A DNA stretch of 64,000 nt from UBA4416 sp035439445 (GCA_035439445.1 DAORKG010000006.1:62001-126000); one strand, 5' to 3'; shown: positions 27,985 to 36,213, numbered from the stretch's first letter. Numbers and translations are program-made. The notes: generated from the letters alone by a model not told the origin.

Positions 27985-28015
27985 AATTTGAGGTCGCAAT
28001 TTGCGACCTCAAATT
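27985..28015. promoter_or_regulatory. 31-bp perfect palindrome upstream of the ORF6N gene
   Basis: Arms AATTTGAGGTCGCAA (27985-27999) and 28001-28015 are perfectly complementary around one T. The palindrome lies 65 bases upstream of the ORF6N start. It is a candidate autoregulatory operator or a target-like repeat, and is matched by the copy inside the gene. Confidence 0.5.
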
Positions 28016-28019
28016 TGGA

Positions 28020-28109
28020 ATCGTCATTGCGAACGAAGTGAAGCAATCTCAAACATCGTATATCTATATGGCATGAGATTGCTTCGTCATTTCTCCTCGT
28101 AATGACGAT
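28020..28109. repeat. Imperfect inverted repeat (intergenic dispersed element)
   Basis: ATCGTCATTGCGAACGAAG at the left end is mirrored by a segment ending CGTAATGACGAT. The inner arms GAAGCAATCTCA and TGAGATTGCTTC also pair, giving a long hairpin-like element. Related half-elements with ACGTCATTGCGAG occur at about 41308 and 44419. It sits between the ORF6N gene and the permease gene. Confidence 0.7.
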
Positions 28110-28112
28110 AAA

Positions 28113-28913
28113 TTAAAAATAAACTTTCAACACATCATATCCATATTTTAAAATCATAATGGATACAATTACTAAAAAGATGATGCGCACAAAACCATTT
28201 CCTTTTTTTAGGGCTAAGTGGCTGCCAATATAACTTCCTATGATGTTAAATATTGCCATTAAAATTGCTAATGGTAAAATGTAGTTGCCTTCTTTAATAA
28301 ATACAATTAGTGCAGAGATATTGGTAACGCAGTTTACAATTTTTGCATAGGCCGATGCCTTTACAAATTCAAAGCCTAAAACCACTACAAAGCCTAATAC
28401 AAAAAAGCTTCCGGTACCGGGACCAAAAAAACCATCATAAAATCCAACGATTAAACCAATACATGCGCCATACAACATTTGTTTAGTAAGCGTTAATTCC
28501 TTTGTTTTAATAGCGCCTAAATCTTTTTTAATAAAGGTGTAAACGGCAATTACAATGAGTATGACTAAGATGAGTGGCTTTAATAAATTGCTATCAATAT
28601 GATTGATAATTTGCGCACCTAGATATGAGGAAATAAAACAGCTAAGTGCAATCACAAAGAGCAGTTTGTAGTTGATGGTTATTTTTTTAGCGTACTTAAA
28701 AGCAGCAATGGAAGTGCCCGAGAGCGCTGCTATTTTGTTAGTTCCGAATAATACCGGTAAAGGCATTTTGGGAAACGTAATTAATAGAAATGGCGTTTGT
28801 ATTAAGCCGCCGCCGCCCACAACAGCATCAATAAAACCGGCTAAAAAAGCAGATAGCGATAACAGAATAATAGTTAGTAAACCATATTCGTTATATAAAT
28901 TACTTAAACTCAT
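28113..28913 (-). CDS. TSUP/TauE-SafE family membrane permease
   Basis: 266 residues, nearly all in about eight membrane helices. The two inverted-repeat halves show the family signatures: AFLAGFIDAVVGGGGLIQTP near the N-terminus and GFYDGFFGPGTGSFF in the middle. Family members export or import sulfite, sulfoacetate or other organosulfur anions; the substrate cannot be read from sequence. It stands alone, with repeats on both sides. Confidence 0.9.
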   Translation of the reverse strand: MSLSNLYNEYGLLTIILLSLSAFLAGFIDAVVGGGGLIQTPFLLITFPKMPLPVLFGTNKIAALSGTSIAAFKYAKKITINYKLLFVIALSCFISSYLGAQIINHIDSNLLKPLILVILIVIAVYTFIKKDLGAIKTKELTLTKQMLYGACIGLIVGFYDGFFGPGTGSFFVLGFVVVLGFEFVKASAYAKIVNCVTNISALIVFIKEGNYILPLAILMAIFNIIGSYIGSHLALKKGNGFVRIIFLVIVSIMILKYGYDVLKVYF

Positions 28914-28938
28914 GTGGTGTTTTGATTTTATTAAAGTT

Positions 28939-29010
28939 TGTCAGTTCAAGCGAAGTCGAGAACCAGAAAGTAATCACAAAGAACGCTTCTCGACTACGCT
29001 CGAAGTGACA
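28939..29010. repeat. Inverted repeat of the TTCTCGACT-type element
   Basis: GTCAGTTCAAGCGAAGTCGA (from 28940) is mirrored by CTTCTCGACTACGCTCGAAG (from 28986), giving a hairpin of about 72 bases. A further half-copy lies at 56091-56115. It is non-coding and upstream of the permease start. Confidence 0.7.
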
Positions 29011-29016
29011 GATTAT

Positions 29017-29052
29017 AAAAAAACTCCTACCAAATTTAGTAGGAGTTTTTTT
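29017..29052. terminator. Intrinsic terminator downstream of ppiD-like gene
   Basis: Stem ACTCCTAC (29023-29030) with GTAGGAGT (29039-29046), extended by an A-run and a T-run on the two sides, so it works for the minus-strand parvulin gene and in principle in both directions. Confidence 0.88.
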
Positions 29053-29069
29053 ATAATTTATTTATTTTC

Positions 29070-31229
29070 TTAGAAATCAAATTTACCTCTGTGATCTTCG
29101 ATGTTTGCTTTTTCTTTTAAAGCATCAAACATTTCATAATCAACTCTTCCGCCATTCATTCTTTCAATCTCTTGTTGTTTACCTTTAAATTCTTTTGGTA
29201 AAGCAGGCTCATTAACTGAAGCAACGCTTACAATAAATACACCGTTATCACCTTTAATAGCTTTGCTGGTAACACCTGCCTTCATTGATGTAGCAGTTCC
29301 AATTAATGCGTCTTCTCTTCCAATAGCTGCTACATTGTATGATGAGAATGTTAAATTATCTGCTTTTTCAGCAGTTAATCCCATTTTTGAAGCAATGTCA
29401 TCAATTGATTTAGAAGCACCTGCTTTTGTTTCAAATTCTTTAATAAATGCTTCTGCTTTTTTATCACGGATTGCTTTAGCAGTTACATCATCTTTTACTT
29501 CTTCTAAAGGAGCAATACCTTTTTCTTTAATAGATACTAAGTTTGCAACTACAAATCTGTCTTTAAATTCAAACACTGGAGATACTTCGCCTTTTTTAGC
29601 TTTGTAAACCCAACGTACTAAATCTTTTGCTCCTTCTAAACCAGGTAATGCTTTATCACCTTCTTTAATATTATCAGCAATACGCTTGTTTAATTTTTCA
29701 GTTTCTACACCTTTATTAAATGCTTCTGCTGTGGTGTTTTTACCTGCAAAGTCGCTGGCAATTTTATAGTACTCTTGATTTGTTTCGTTGCTTGGAGAAA
29801 TTAATTTAGAAATTTGAGCAACAGTGTATGAGTTGTGACGAGTTTTAGAAACATTTAATACCTCAATAATATGGTAACCAAATTGAGTTGGAACAACAGT
29901 GATGTTGCCCACAGTTCCTAATAAACCTGCATTTTTAAATGGCTCTACAAATCCTTTGTTCTCATCAAACCAACCGTAGTCTCCACCTTTGTCAATAGAA
30001 CCCATATCATCTGATATTGTTTTCACTAAAGTATCAAACTTAACAGCTTTAGCTTTTAATAATACCAATAAACTATCTGCAATACGTTTAGCAACTTCAG
30101 GTGTGCGTTGTGTTTGCGTTTTTTGACTTTGTAAACCAATTAAGATGTGACGCACTTTAGCAGAGTCTGCTACCGATTTTACATCTGTTAATTTGTATAC
30201 TTTAAAGAAAGTACCTTCTGTATATGGGCCGTAAACAGTTCCTTTAGCAGCCGTGTAAACTGTAGAGTCAGGAACAATCATGTTCTTTTTACCATAATTT
30301 GCAATTGATACCACACCACCTTCGCTTTCTTGAGCGATGTAAGATGAATCATCTGCGGCTGTAGTTTTAGTTTTAAATTCTTCTGTTACTCTTTGTGCAT
30401 CTTTTAATAAAGCTTCGTAGTCTGCTTTAGAAGGTAAAACATCATACGCAACGTACTCAATTTTACGAGATGGTTCAGATACTTTATAATTGTTTTGGTG
30501 TTTGTTATAGTAGTTTGTAATATCTTCTTCAGTTACTTTTACAGTAGAGTCAGATACATCTGAGTAACGTTTAATCACAAATGATGCATTTACTTGTTTG
30601 TTTTGAGCAATAAACGCATCTTTAGCTTCAGCTGTTGTTACATACAAACCTTTTTTAATTAAGTTATTATATTTTTCAGCAGCACGAACTTCTAAAATAG
30701 ATTTCTCTAATTGTTTCCAGAATTGCTCTTGCTCAGCATTCATTTGACCAACCCATTGATTTAATTTTACTAAATCCAATGAACCATCAGGTTTTGAGAA
30801 ACCCTCATAAACTCTTCCGGTTTGTTGGTCGGTTAACTGTTGAATAACGTATTGATGAGGATGAACCAACATTAAGTCATATAACTCATCTTCAGAAACA
30901 GTGATTCCTAATTTTTTGTATTGAACTTTAACAACTTTATCGTTAATTAACTGACTCCAAACCGACTCAACGATTTGTTCTTTCATTTTATCGTCAATTT
31001 GCGCATTAGGATTTTGCTTTTGTATTTGAGCAATTTGTTCATTTACTTTTGCACTAAATGCTGTATAATCAATTTTATCACCAGCTATTTCACCCACATT
31101 TAAATCCTGGTTAGAAAATAAAGCTCCACCGGAACCTAATAAACTTTCTAAAATAAAAATCACTAAGGCTAAACCAACGATTCCAACCAAAAGACCTGTC
31201 TTGCTACGTATTTTTTCTAAAACGCTCAT
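29070..31229 (-). CDS. Membrane-anchored periplasmic peptidyl-prolyl isomerase (PpiD/SurA type)
   Basis: 719 residues. One N-terminal membrane helix (about 13-32) follows a short basic segment. A SurA_N-like helical chaperone domain (about 40-230) comes next, then a parvulin domain (about 350-460) with VRHILIGLQ, GGDYGWFDENKGFVEPF and TQFGYHIIEVL. A second, degenerate parvulin-like or C-terminal helical region follows. It should fold outer-membrane or secreted proteins at the inner-membrane face of the periplasm. It is separated from the upstream FAD gene by 55 bases containing a -7 element, so it has its own promoter. Confidence 0.9.
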   Translation of the reverse strand: MSVLEKIRSKTGLLVGIVGLALVIFILESLLGSGGALFSNQDLNVGEIAGDKIDYTAFSAKVNEQIAQIQKQNPNAQIDDKMKEQIVESVWSQLINDKVVKVQYKKLGITVSEDELYDLMLVHPHQYVIQQLTDQQTGRVYEGFSKPDGSLDLVKLNQWVGQMNAEQEQFWKQLEKSILEVRAAEKYNNLIKKGLYVTTAEAKDAFIAQNKQVNASFVIKRYSDVSDSTVKVTEEDITNYYNKHQNNYKVSEPSRKIEYVAYDVLPSKADYEALLKDAQRVTEEFKTKTTAADDSSYIAQESEGGVVSIANYGKKNMIVPDSTVYTAAKGTVYGPYTEGTFFKVYKLTDVKSVADSAKVRHILIGLQSQKTQTQRTPEVAKRIADSLLVLLKAKAVKFDTLVKTISDDMGSIDKGGDYGWFDENKGFVEPFKNAGLLGTVGNITVVPTQFGYHIIEVLNVSKTRHNSYTVAQISKLISPSNETNQEYYKIASDFAGKNTTAEAFNKGVETEKLNKRIADNIKEGDKALPGLEGAKDLVRWVYKAKKGEVSPVFEFKDRFVVANLVSIKEKGIAPLEEVKDDVTAKAIRDKKAEAFIKEFETKAGASKSIDDIASKMGLTAEKADNLTFSSYNVAAIGREDALIGTATSMKAGVTSKAIKGDNGVFIVSVASVNEPALPKEFKGKQQEIERMNGGRVDYEMFDALKEKANIEDHRGKFDF

Positions 31230-31252
31230 ATTTGTTTATAATTTAAGGAATG

Positions 31253-31260
31253 CAAAGATA
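31253..31260 (-). promoter_or_regulatory. -7 promoter element for the parvulin gene
   Basis: On the minus strand the bases read TATCTTTG, a perfect TAnnTTTG match, 23 bases before the ATG at 31229. The -33 element is not clear. Confidence 0.5.
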
Positions 31261-31284
31261 AAATTATTGCTGAAAAACGAAAAA

Positions 31285-32616
31285 TTAATCCAAAATAATT
31301 TTGGAGGCTAATTCCTGTGCCTGAACCCTGATTTCGGGCACTGCCACGCTTTCCCATAAAATACCTTTAAGGGTTGGTCCTAAGGTATAAAGTCCTGCCG
31401 AAATTTGCCCATCTTTTTGAGCATCAATGCCATATTTTAGTGGGTCGGGAGCTAATAATTGCTTACTCACCAAATCCTGAATTAATGGCGATTTTAAGCG
31501 GCTGTAATCCGATTCAGGCCCTGTGCAATTTATAATTAATTGAGTATGAAGTGTTTGTTTAGATTCTTGAGCAGTAGAATAGGTAATTTTGAAGGCTTTT
31601 TCCAGTAAACTAATGTTTGAAATGCGGCCTTTTAGTAATTCCAATTGCCCACTAGCTACTAAGTCGTTAAAAATAGCCATGCTTTGTGCAGGAGCTCGGT
31701 GTCTTGCCACTCCCCATTTATGACGCAAATGCCTTAAAAATTGCTGTTTTTCTTTTAACGAAAATTGTAGCCATAAACGCTGTAAATGCGGACGCATCGA
31801 ATCGATAACACTATGCGGATTGAGCTGTTGTTTTTTGGCTTTTTTGAGTTGTTGATTCACCAGTTTTACCAAATCAGGTAAGCGATAAGATTTGTTGGCA
31901 TCTATAAATGGTTCTACTGATGGAAGTGGAATTTCTTGGTGCGCTTGTGGGATGTAGGCATGTGGCGAAATCACGGCGATTTTACCCTTGTATCCATAGC
32001 GGTTCAAACTTCCAATAATATCAATCATGGTGAGACCCGAACCAATAATGGTAACATGTTGCTGCTGCTGAACCTGCATTGTAAGCTGCACATTGTAGGG
32101 ATTTTGAAAATAGTTTTTAGAGTTGATAAACTCCTGTGCTTGTGATTTTGGGTGTGCCGGTAAAAAATTACCTAATCCTAAAATTACTTTTTGAACTAGA
32201 TAGGTTTGAGATGTTTTTATTTCAAAACCATCAGTTGTTTTATTGATGCTTTTAACTTCTTCAGCTATGAGCTGAAGTGTAATATGTGGATTGCTGTGTT
32301 TTAACGTTTCAAAGGAATGCAGCACATATTCGCCAAATAATTTGCGTGGTACAAAATCTTTAGCATTGTATGTTGGATGAAATTGTTGAAGCCAGTTTAC
32401 AAAATGCAAAGGTTCATCAGGGAAAATGAACATATTTTCGGCACGCACGTTTAGCAAATGTTCTGCATCAAATGTATTGTAGGCGTAGCCTTTGCCGTAT
32501 TTATTTTGAGTATCGAACCAAAAAACAGTTAGTGGTTGTTTGCACTGTTTAATAAGTTGCAAAACAGTTAGTGTTCCACTTATACCGCCACCTACAATGG
32601 CAATGCTGTTTGTCAT
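31285..32616 (-). CDS. FAD/NAD(P)-binding oxidoreductase (YdhS-like)
   Basis: 443 residues. The N-terminal Rossmann motif is SIAIVGGGISGTLTVLQL (residues 4-21). GKGYAYNTFDAEHLLNVRA and FVPRKLFGEYV are the signatures of the FAD-NAD(P)-binding family that includes YdhS and HpnW-like proteins. A second dinucleotide motif, VTIIGSGLTMIDII, lies near residue 190. The substrate is unknown. The start ATG overlaps the stop TGA of the small upstream gene by four bases, showing coupling. The gene sits inside an otherwise envelope-related cluster. Confidence 0.85.
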   Translation of the reverse strand: MTNSIAIVGGGISGTLTVLQLIKQCKQPLTVFWFDTQNKYGKGYAYNTFDAEHLLNVRAENMFIFPDEPLHFVNWLQQFHPTYNAKDFVPRKLFGEYVLHSFETLKHSNPHITLQLIAEEVKSINKTTDGFEIKTSQTYLVQKVILGLGNFLPAHPKSQAQEFINSKNYFQNPYNVQLTMQVQQQQHVTIIGSGLTMIDIIGSLNRYGYKGKIAVISPHAYIPQAHQEIPLPSVEPFIDANKSYRLPDLVKLVNQQLKKAKKQQLNPHSVIDSMRPHLQRLWLQFSLKEKQQFLRHLRHKWGVARHRAPAQSMAIFNDLVASGQLELLKGRISNISLLEKAFKITYSTAQESKQTLHTQLIINCTGPESDYSRLKSPLIQDLVSKQLLAPDPLKYGIDAQKDGQISAGLYTLGPTLKGILWESVAVPEIRVQAQELASKIILD

Positions 32617-32822
32617 TTTCGGGGTTCGTTATTGTTTAATCTGTCTTGATTTTTACGTTGGTATCGGCGCAATAAATACATGATGGTAGAAATTAAAAAC
32701 ACAAATGTAAAATACAGCGCACTGTCGTTATCTTTTGTGATTAAAAAATATACGGCAATGCCGGCGCAAGCTAATGCTGTTATTAACCAAATGGTTTCAA
32801 GTATTCTAAAAAATTTATGCAT
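32613..32822 (-). CDS. Small two-helix membrane protein
   Basis: 69 residues with two membrane helices (about 8-28 and 36-52) and a highly basic, Asn-rich C-terminal tail starting RRYQRKNQDR. It begins 1 base after the lptC stop and overlaps the FAD gene by four bases, so it belongs to the operon. No function is known to me. Confidence 0.75.
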   Translation of the reverse strand: MHKFFRILETIWLITALACAGIAVYFLITKDNDSALYFTFVFLISTIMYLLRRYQRKNQDRLNNNEPRK

Positions 32823-32823
32823 G

Positions 32824-33390
32824 TTATAAATTGCTATCGTCTATTCTAATAGAGCCAGTAATTTCTTTTATTTCGTATTGTGTAAAATCCTGATTGGCCT
32901 CTAAACCATTACCCATAATAATTTCTTTGGCGGTGGTTATTTTCACGAATTTGTCTGAGATAATTTTTTTGCGTTGTTCATCCCAAATCAAATGTTCGGT
33001 ATTTAGTTTTTCGCCATTTACGTTTACTACTTCCACATTATATTTTACTTCCATGCGTTTGCTTTTTTCGTAACGCACGCCATAATCTGCTTTTAGTGTA
33101 GTAGCTTCTTTACCTTTCTCGTCATAAAAAATAACATACAAGCCTTTAGGCATAATGGTTACCGGTTCTTTTACATTCTTCTCATACTTTTGCATTTGAG
33201 GAGTTTGTAATTTTATTTTTAAGATAGTAGAATCGGAGTAGAGCATGGTAACACCGCTACCTGTTAAATCGGGCATCACTGTTTTTTTACCCAGTGCCAT
33301 GATCTCGTTTCTGTCGGTTTCGCACGACACACAAAACAATGCTATTATCGCAACAGATAATAGTAATTGTATGTGTTTAACTAAAGTCAT
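32824..33390 (-). CDS. lptC: LPS export periplasmic protein LptC
   Basis: 188 residues. An N-terminal signal with a lipobox-like LFCVSC places the modified cysteine at position 23. The beta-jellyroll LptC domain follows: ILKIKLQTPQMQKY, GLYVIFYDEKGKEATTLKADYGVRYEKSKRMEVKYNVEVVN split over several strands, and LNTEHLIWDEQRKKI. LptC receives LPS from the LptBFG transporter and passes it to LptA. Bacteroidota LptC is often a predicted lipoprotein, as here. It is 10 bases downstream of the outer-membrane protein gene. Confidence 0.85.
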   Translation of the reverse strand: MTLVKHIQLLLSVAIIALFCVSCETDRNEIMALGKKTVMPDLTGSGVTMLYSDSTILKIKLQTPQMQKYEKNVKEPVTIMPKGLYVIFYDEKGKEATTLKADYGVRYEKSKRMEVKYNVEVVNVNGEKLNTEHLIWDEQRKKIISDKFVKITTAKEIIMGNGLEANQDFTQYEIKEITGSIRIDDSNL

Positions 33391-33400
33391 GGATTAACTA

Positions 33401-34864
33401 TTAATCGTATTTATATTTAACAAACCAGCGTTTATTAAATGTAAAGCCTAATACCAAACGTACGTAGTCTTCTTGCAATAAATTATTACTAACAGTTCCC
33501 ATTTTGCCATATTGAGCCGAAATGTTTACTACTGCAATATCATCAAAACGGCCAATACCAACAGGTAAACCTAAACCGGCTGATACAAAAGCATTGCCAA
33601 TACGTGTGTTTTTAATATCTAAATAACCATCAGAGTAAGATACACCTAAACGGTATTGCACACGTTTAATGTAGTTGGAGTTACCAAATGCTAACTTGTT
33701 TGGTACCCAGTTTAAGCCTGCTGAAACACGATAGCTGTTTTTAAACTCATTGGTTGGTGCATCAAAATATTTAAATGTATTCCAATTGGTAGTGGCAGCA
33801 TCCAACAACACTGTTAGCTTTTCGCCTTTTTTAACCGATAAGCCTAAACCCATTTCTAATGGTAAAGTAATAGTACCTGTGTTGTTTTGCGAATTTAAAA
33901 TCGTGTCTTTTGGTCTTTCAATTCCAAATCCATCGATAGCATAATTATAAATAATGTTGTTTTGTTTTGCACTTATGCCCGCCGGAGTATTTACAAAGAA
34001 ACCAAAACCAACATTAAGTTTTTCTTTTAGCAATCTTCTTTTGCCATGAGATTTTACTGAGTCGATAGTGAAATGCGTTTGTAAACCACCATTAAATGCA
34101 AAGTCAGATACCTGAACAGAGCGTTGTCTTTTTGAGTTAAAGTAAGTGATACTTCCAGGATAAATCACATCAGTTACTTGATTAATGGTTCCAAATAAAT
34201 AGTTACCGCTAACACCGATGGCTAATTCGGATAATAATTGTTTGCCAAACTTTTTGCGCTTGTACTTTGCTGTTTCTTGATGTGCAATCAATGTATCAGC
34301 ATAAGCAGATTTATAAAATTTGAGTGCTTTATTACGGAAAGGTTTTACTCCAAATCCTAAAAATGCTTTATTAATCCCACCATCTCCCTGAAAAATATAG
34401 GTCATATTACCCACATTTGGGTCGGCTTGGATAGAAGTGATTTTATAACCCACAGTACTGTATGGCATAATACCAAAAGCAGCGCCACCAAAGCGTTTTA
34501 GCGGAAAGCCTACTGAACCATAAGAGAAATTGATGTTTTTCTTTTTAATAGAAGAAGCCTCGCTGCTGATTTTTGTGAATTGTGCCTGACCTCCTAACTC
34601 AAATGTACTTAATCTTAAGCCTGCTAAACCGGCAGGGTTTGCAGCATTAATAAAAAATGGAGCAATACTATCCTGATGATAAGCTATAAACGAACCGCCC
34701 ATGGCTGCCGGAGTAGCAAAAGTTTGTAAATTGATTTCACCTAAACCGTAACGAGAGTAAGGACTAGATGTAAGAATTTGTGCGTATGAAAAAGTGCTTA
34801 GGCATACCAATGCCATTGCAATTAAGGTTCTTTTTATAAAAGTAATATGGTTATTTTTTTTCAA
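33401..34864 (-). CDS. Outer-membrane beta-barrel protein (FadL-like)
   Basis: 487 residues with a signal peptide (ending FSYAQ at about residue 29). The mature part has repeated alternating hydrophobic strands, SSPYSRYGLGEIN, a NPAGLAGLRLSTFELGGQ segment and a final aromatic WFVKYKYD strand, as in OmpP1/FadL-like barrels of Bacteroidota. The start is TTG at 34864; the first ATG (residue 17) would leave an incomplete signal sequence. It overlaps the end of coaX by 14 bases and lies just ahead of lptC. Confidence 0.8.
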   Translation of the reverse strand: MKKNNHITFIKRTLIAMALVCLSTFSYAQILTSSPYSRYGLGEINLQTFATPAAMGGSFIAYHQDSIAPFFINAANPAGLAGLRLSTFELGGQAQFTKISSEASSIKKKNINFSYGSVGFPLKRFGGAAFGIMPYSTVGYKITSIQADPNVGNMTYIFQGDGGINKAFLGFGVKPFRNKALKFYKSAYADTLIAHQETAKYKRKKFGKQLLSELAIGVSGNYLFGTINQVTDVIYPGSITYFNSKRQRSVQVSDFAFNGGLQTHFTIDSVKSHGKRRLLKEKLNVGFGFFVNTPAGISAKQNNIIYNYAIDGFGIERPKDTILNSQNNTGTITLPLEMGLGLSVKKGEKLTVLLDAATTNWNTFKYFDAPTNEFKNSYRVSAGLNWVPNKLAFGNSNYIKRVQYRLGVSYSDGYLDIKNTRIGNAFVSAGLGLPVGIGRFDDIAVVNISAQYGKMGTVSNNLLQEDYVRLVLGFTFNKRWFVKYKYD

Positions 34865-35579
34865 GATTGTAATTTAAAATATCGTTAAGGCCTTTTAAAA
34901 CTAAATTTTGGTGGGCAAAGATGCTATTTTTTAATCGTTTTGCCAAGTATTCGTTATCGCCACCTGTTAAAACACAAGTTACAGAAGGATATTGCACCTT
35001 ATACTCATTAATAATGCCATCTATTTCGGCTACCGAACCATTTAAAACACCCGACAGAATGGAGTTTTGAGTATTGGTGCCCACTAATTCGTCAAAATCT
35101 TTATCCAGTTCAATTAATGGGAGTTTGCTGGTAAAATGCTCTAAGGCTTTAAAACGCATTTGGAGTCCGGGAGAAATTGCGCCGCCTAAATACTCGTTTT
35201 TGGCATTTGTGAAATTGTATTTAATACATGTTCCGGCATCAATTACCAGTACATCTTGGTTGGGATACATGGTGTTTGCGCCTATAGAAGCCGCAATTCT
35301 ATCCGAACCAAGGGTAGAGGCAGAGTGATATAAATTAAGAACCGGTATTTTGGTTTGATGAGTATATATTAAAGTAGGTATTATGGAATTGAGGGCGGTA
35401 TAAAACAGCTCCAAATCATCAACTACACTGCCAATAATGGCATTTTGTGCTTGTTTAATAAAAGTTAAGTCGTTAAGCAGCTCGCTCACGGAGTCGTAAA
35501 TGCGCAGTTCAAAAAGTTGATTTTCTTTGAACAATGCGGCTTTTACGCGTGTATTTCCTATATCTATAACTAAATTCAA
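34851..35579 (-). CDS. coaX: Type III pantothenate kinase
   Basis: Phosphorylates pantothenate in the first step of coenzyme A synthesis. 242 residues with the ASKHA-fold phosphate-1 loop NLVIDIGNTRVKAALF (2-17), LGSDRIAASIGA, the DVLVIDAGTCIKYNF loop and GGAISPGLQMR, all specific for CoaX. The 3' end overlaps the outer-membrane protein gene by 14 bases. It heads a run of minus-strand genes reading coaX, outer-membrane protein, lptC. Confidence 0.93.
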   Translation of the reverse strand: MNLVIDIGNTRVKAALFKENQLFELRIYDSVSELLNDLTFIKQAQNAIIGSVVDDLELFYTALNSIIPTLIYTHQTKIPVLNLYHSASTLGSDRIAASIGANTMYPNQDVLVIDAGTCIKYNFTNAKNEYLGGAISPGLQMRFKALEHFTSKLPLIELDKDFDELVGTNTQNSILSGVLNGSVAEIDGIINEYKVQYPSVTCVLTGGDNEYLAKRLKNSIFAHQNLVLKGLNDILNYNLEKK

Positions 35580-35643
35580 GATTTATAAAAGTAACTAAAT
35601 ACAGTGTATCACAAAATCTATTTAAGTTTTTTTAATATTTCTT

Positions 35644-35673
35644 TTTGTAGTATAAATATTTCTATTAAATTTG
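35644..35673 (+). promoter_or_regulatory. Promoter for tRNA-Phe
   Basis: TTTG at 35644-35647 and TAAATTTG at 35666-35673, separated by 18 bases, match the Bacteroidota -33/-7 promoter consensus. The -7 element ends 28 bases before the tRNA. Confidence 0.75.
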
Positions 35674-35701
35674 CAGCCCAATCTGGTTAAAACCGGATGA
35701 T

Positions 35702-35777
35702 GGTACCTTAGCTCAGTCGGTAGAGCAACAGACTGAAAATCTGTGTGTCCCTGGTTCGATTCCTGGAGGTACCACCA
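35702..35777 (+). tRNA. tRNA-Phe (anticodon GAA)
   Basis: A complete 76-base cloverleaf. The acceptor GGTACCT pairs with AGGTACC (35767-35773). D arm GCTC/GAGC, anticodon stem ACAGA/TCTGT with loop CTGAAAA giving anticodon GAA, and T arm CCTGG TTCGATT CCTGG are all present. CCA is encoded at 35775-35777. The 3' end forms the left arm of a long hairpin leading into the GIY-YIG gene. Confidence 0.97.
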
Positions 35778-35836
35778 TAAAGCAGAAAAGTCCCCTTTCG
35801 TTAACACGTAAGGGGACTTTCGCTTTATGGTGGTAC
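35769..35836. repeat. Nested hairpin containing an inverted copy of the tRNA-Phe 3' end
   Basis: The outer arms GTACCACCATAAAGC (35769-35783, including the tRNA acceptor 3' strand and CCA) and 35822-35836 pair perfectly. The inner arms AAAGTCCCCTT (35787-35797) and AAGGGGACTTT (35810-35820) pair perfectly around a 12-base loop. The inner stem ends in TTT and could act as the tRNA terminator; the outer inverted duplicate of the tRNA end is not needed for that. Confidence 0.85.
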
Positions 35837-35889
35837 GAAGCGAACGCAGTTCTGCTTCAGTTCCACTTAATAAAATTAATATTTTGAAA

Positions 35890-36213
35890 ATGCATTTACC
35901 TTATTGTGTTTACATATTATTTAGTAAAAAAGATTTTTTACTGTACATCGGCTTTTCGTCGAATCTTGAAGCAAGAGTAAAACGCCATAATGCAGGTGGA
36001 AATAAAAGTACAGCAAACCGAACACCATTAGAATTAATTTTTTGTGAGTATTATCTTTTTGAAGAAGATGCTAGAAAAAGAGAATTGTATTTTAAAACTA
36101 CCATGGGCAAAAAAGCAATTAAACTAATGTTGAGGTCTACTTTAGAAAAACTAGGATATAAGGGATCTTTAATTCCATTGCAAATATTGCACGATGATGC
36201 TGAGGATGAATAA
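35890..36213 (+). CDS. GIY-YIG nuclease-domain protein
   Basis: 108 residues from the ATG at 35890. The frame stays open to an ATG at 35827 inside the hairpin, but the 21 extra residues are not domain-like. The catalytic layout is intact: VYIL (Y5/Y8), YIG at 19-21, R29, H33 and metal-binding E65 in RKRELYFKT. Length and composition match the small UvrC-N-like (YhbQ-type) nucleases. It lies 112 bases after tRNA-Phe, joined to it by the nested hairpin. Such genes are common near tRNAs in Bacteroidota and may be mobile; that is from general knowledge, not shown here. Confidence 0.85.
   Translation: MHLPYCVYILFSKKDFLLYIGFSSNLEARVKRHNAGGNKSTANRTPLELIFCEYYLFEEDARKRELYFKTTMGKKAIKLMLRSTLEKLGYKGSLIPLQILHDDAEDE

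Noticed and set aside
35622..35807. 61-codon minus-strand frame over the tRNA region
   Set aside because: It is antisense to tRNA-Phe and its hairpin. Its peptide is the familiar artefact of reading a tRNA backwards, with no start context.
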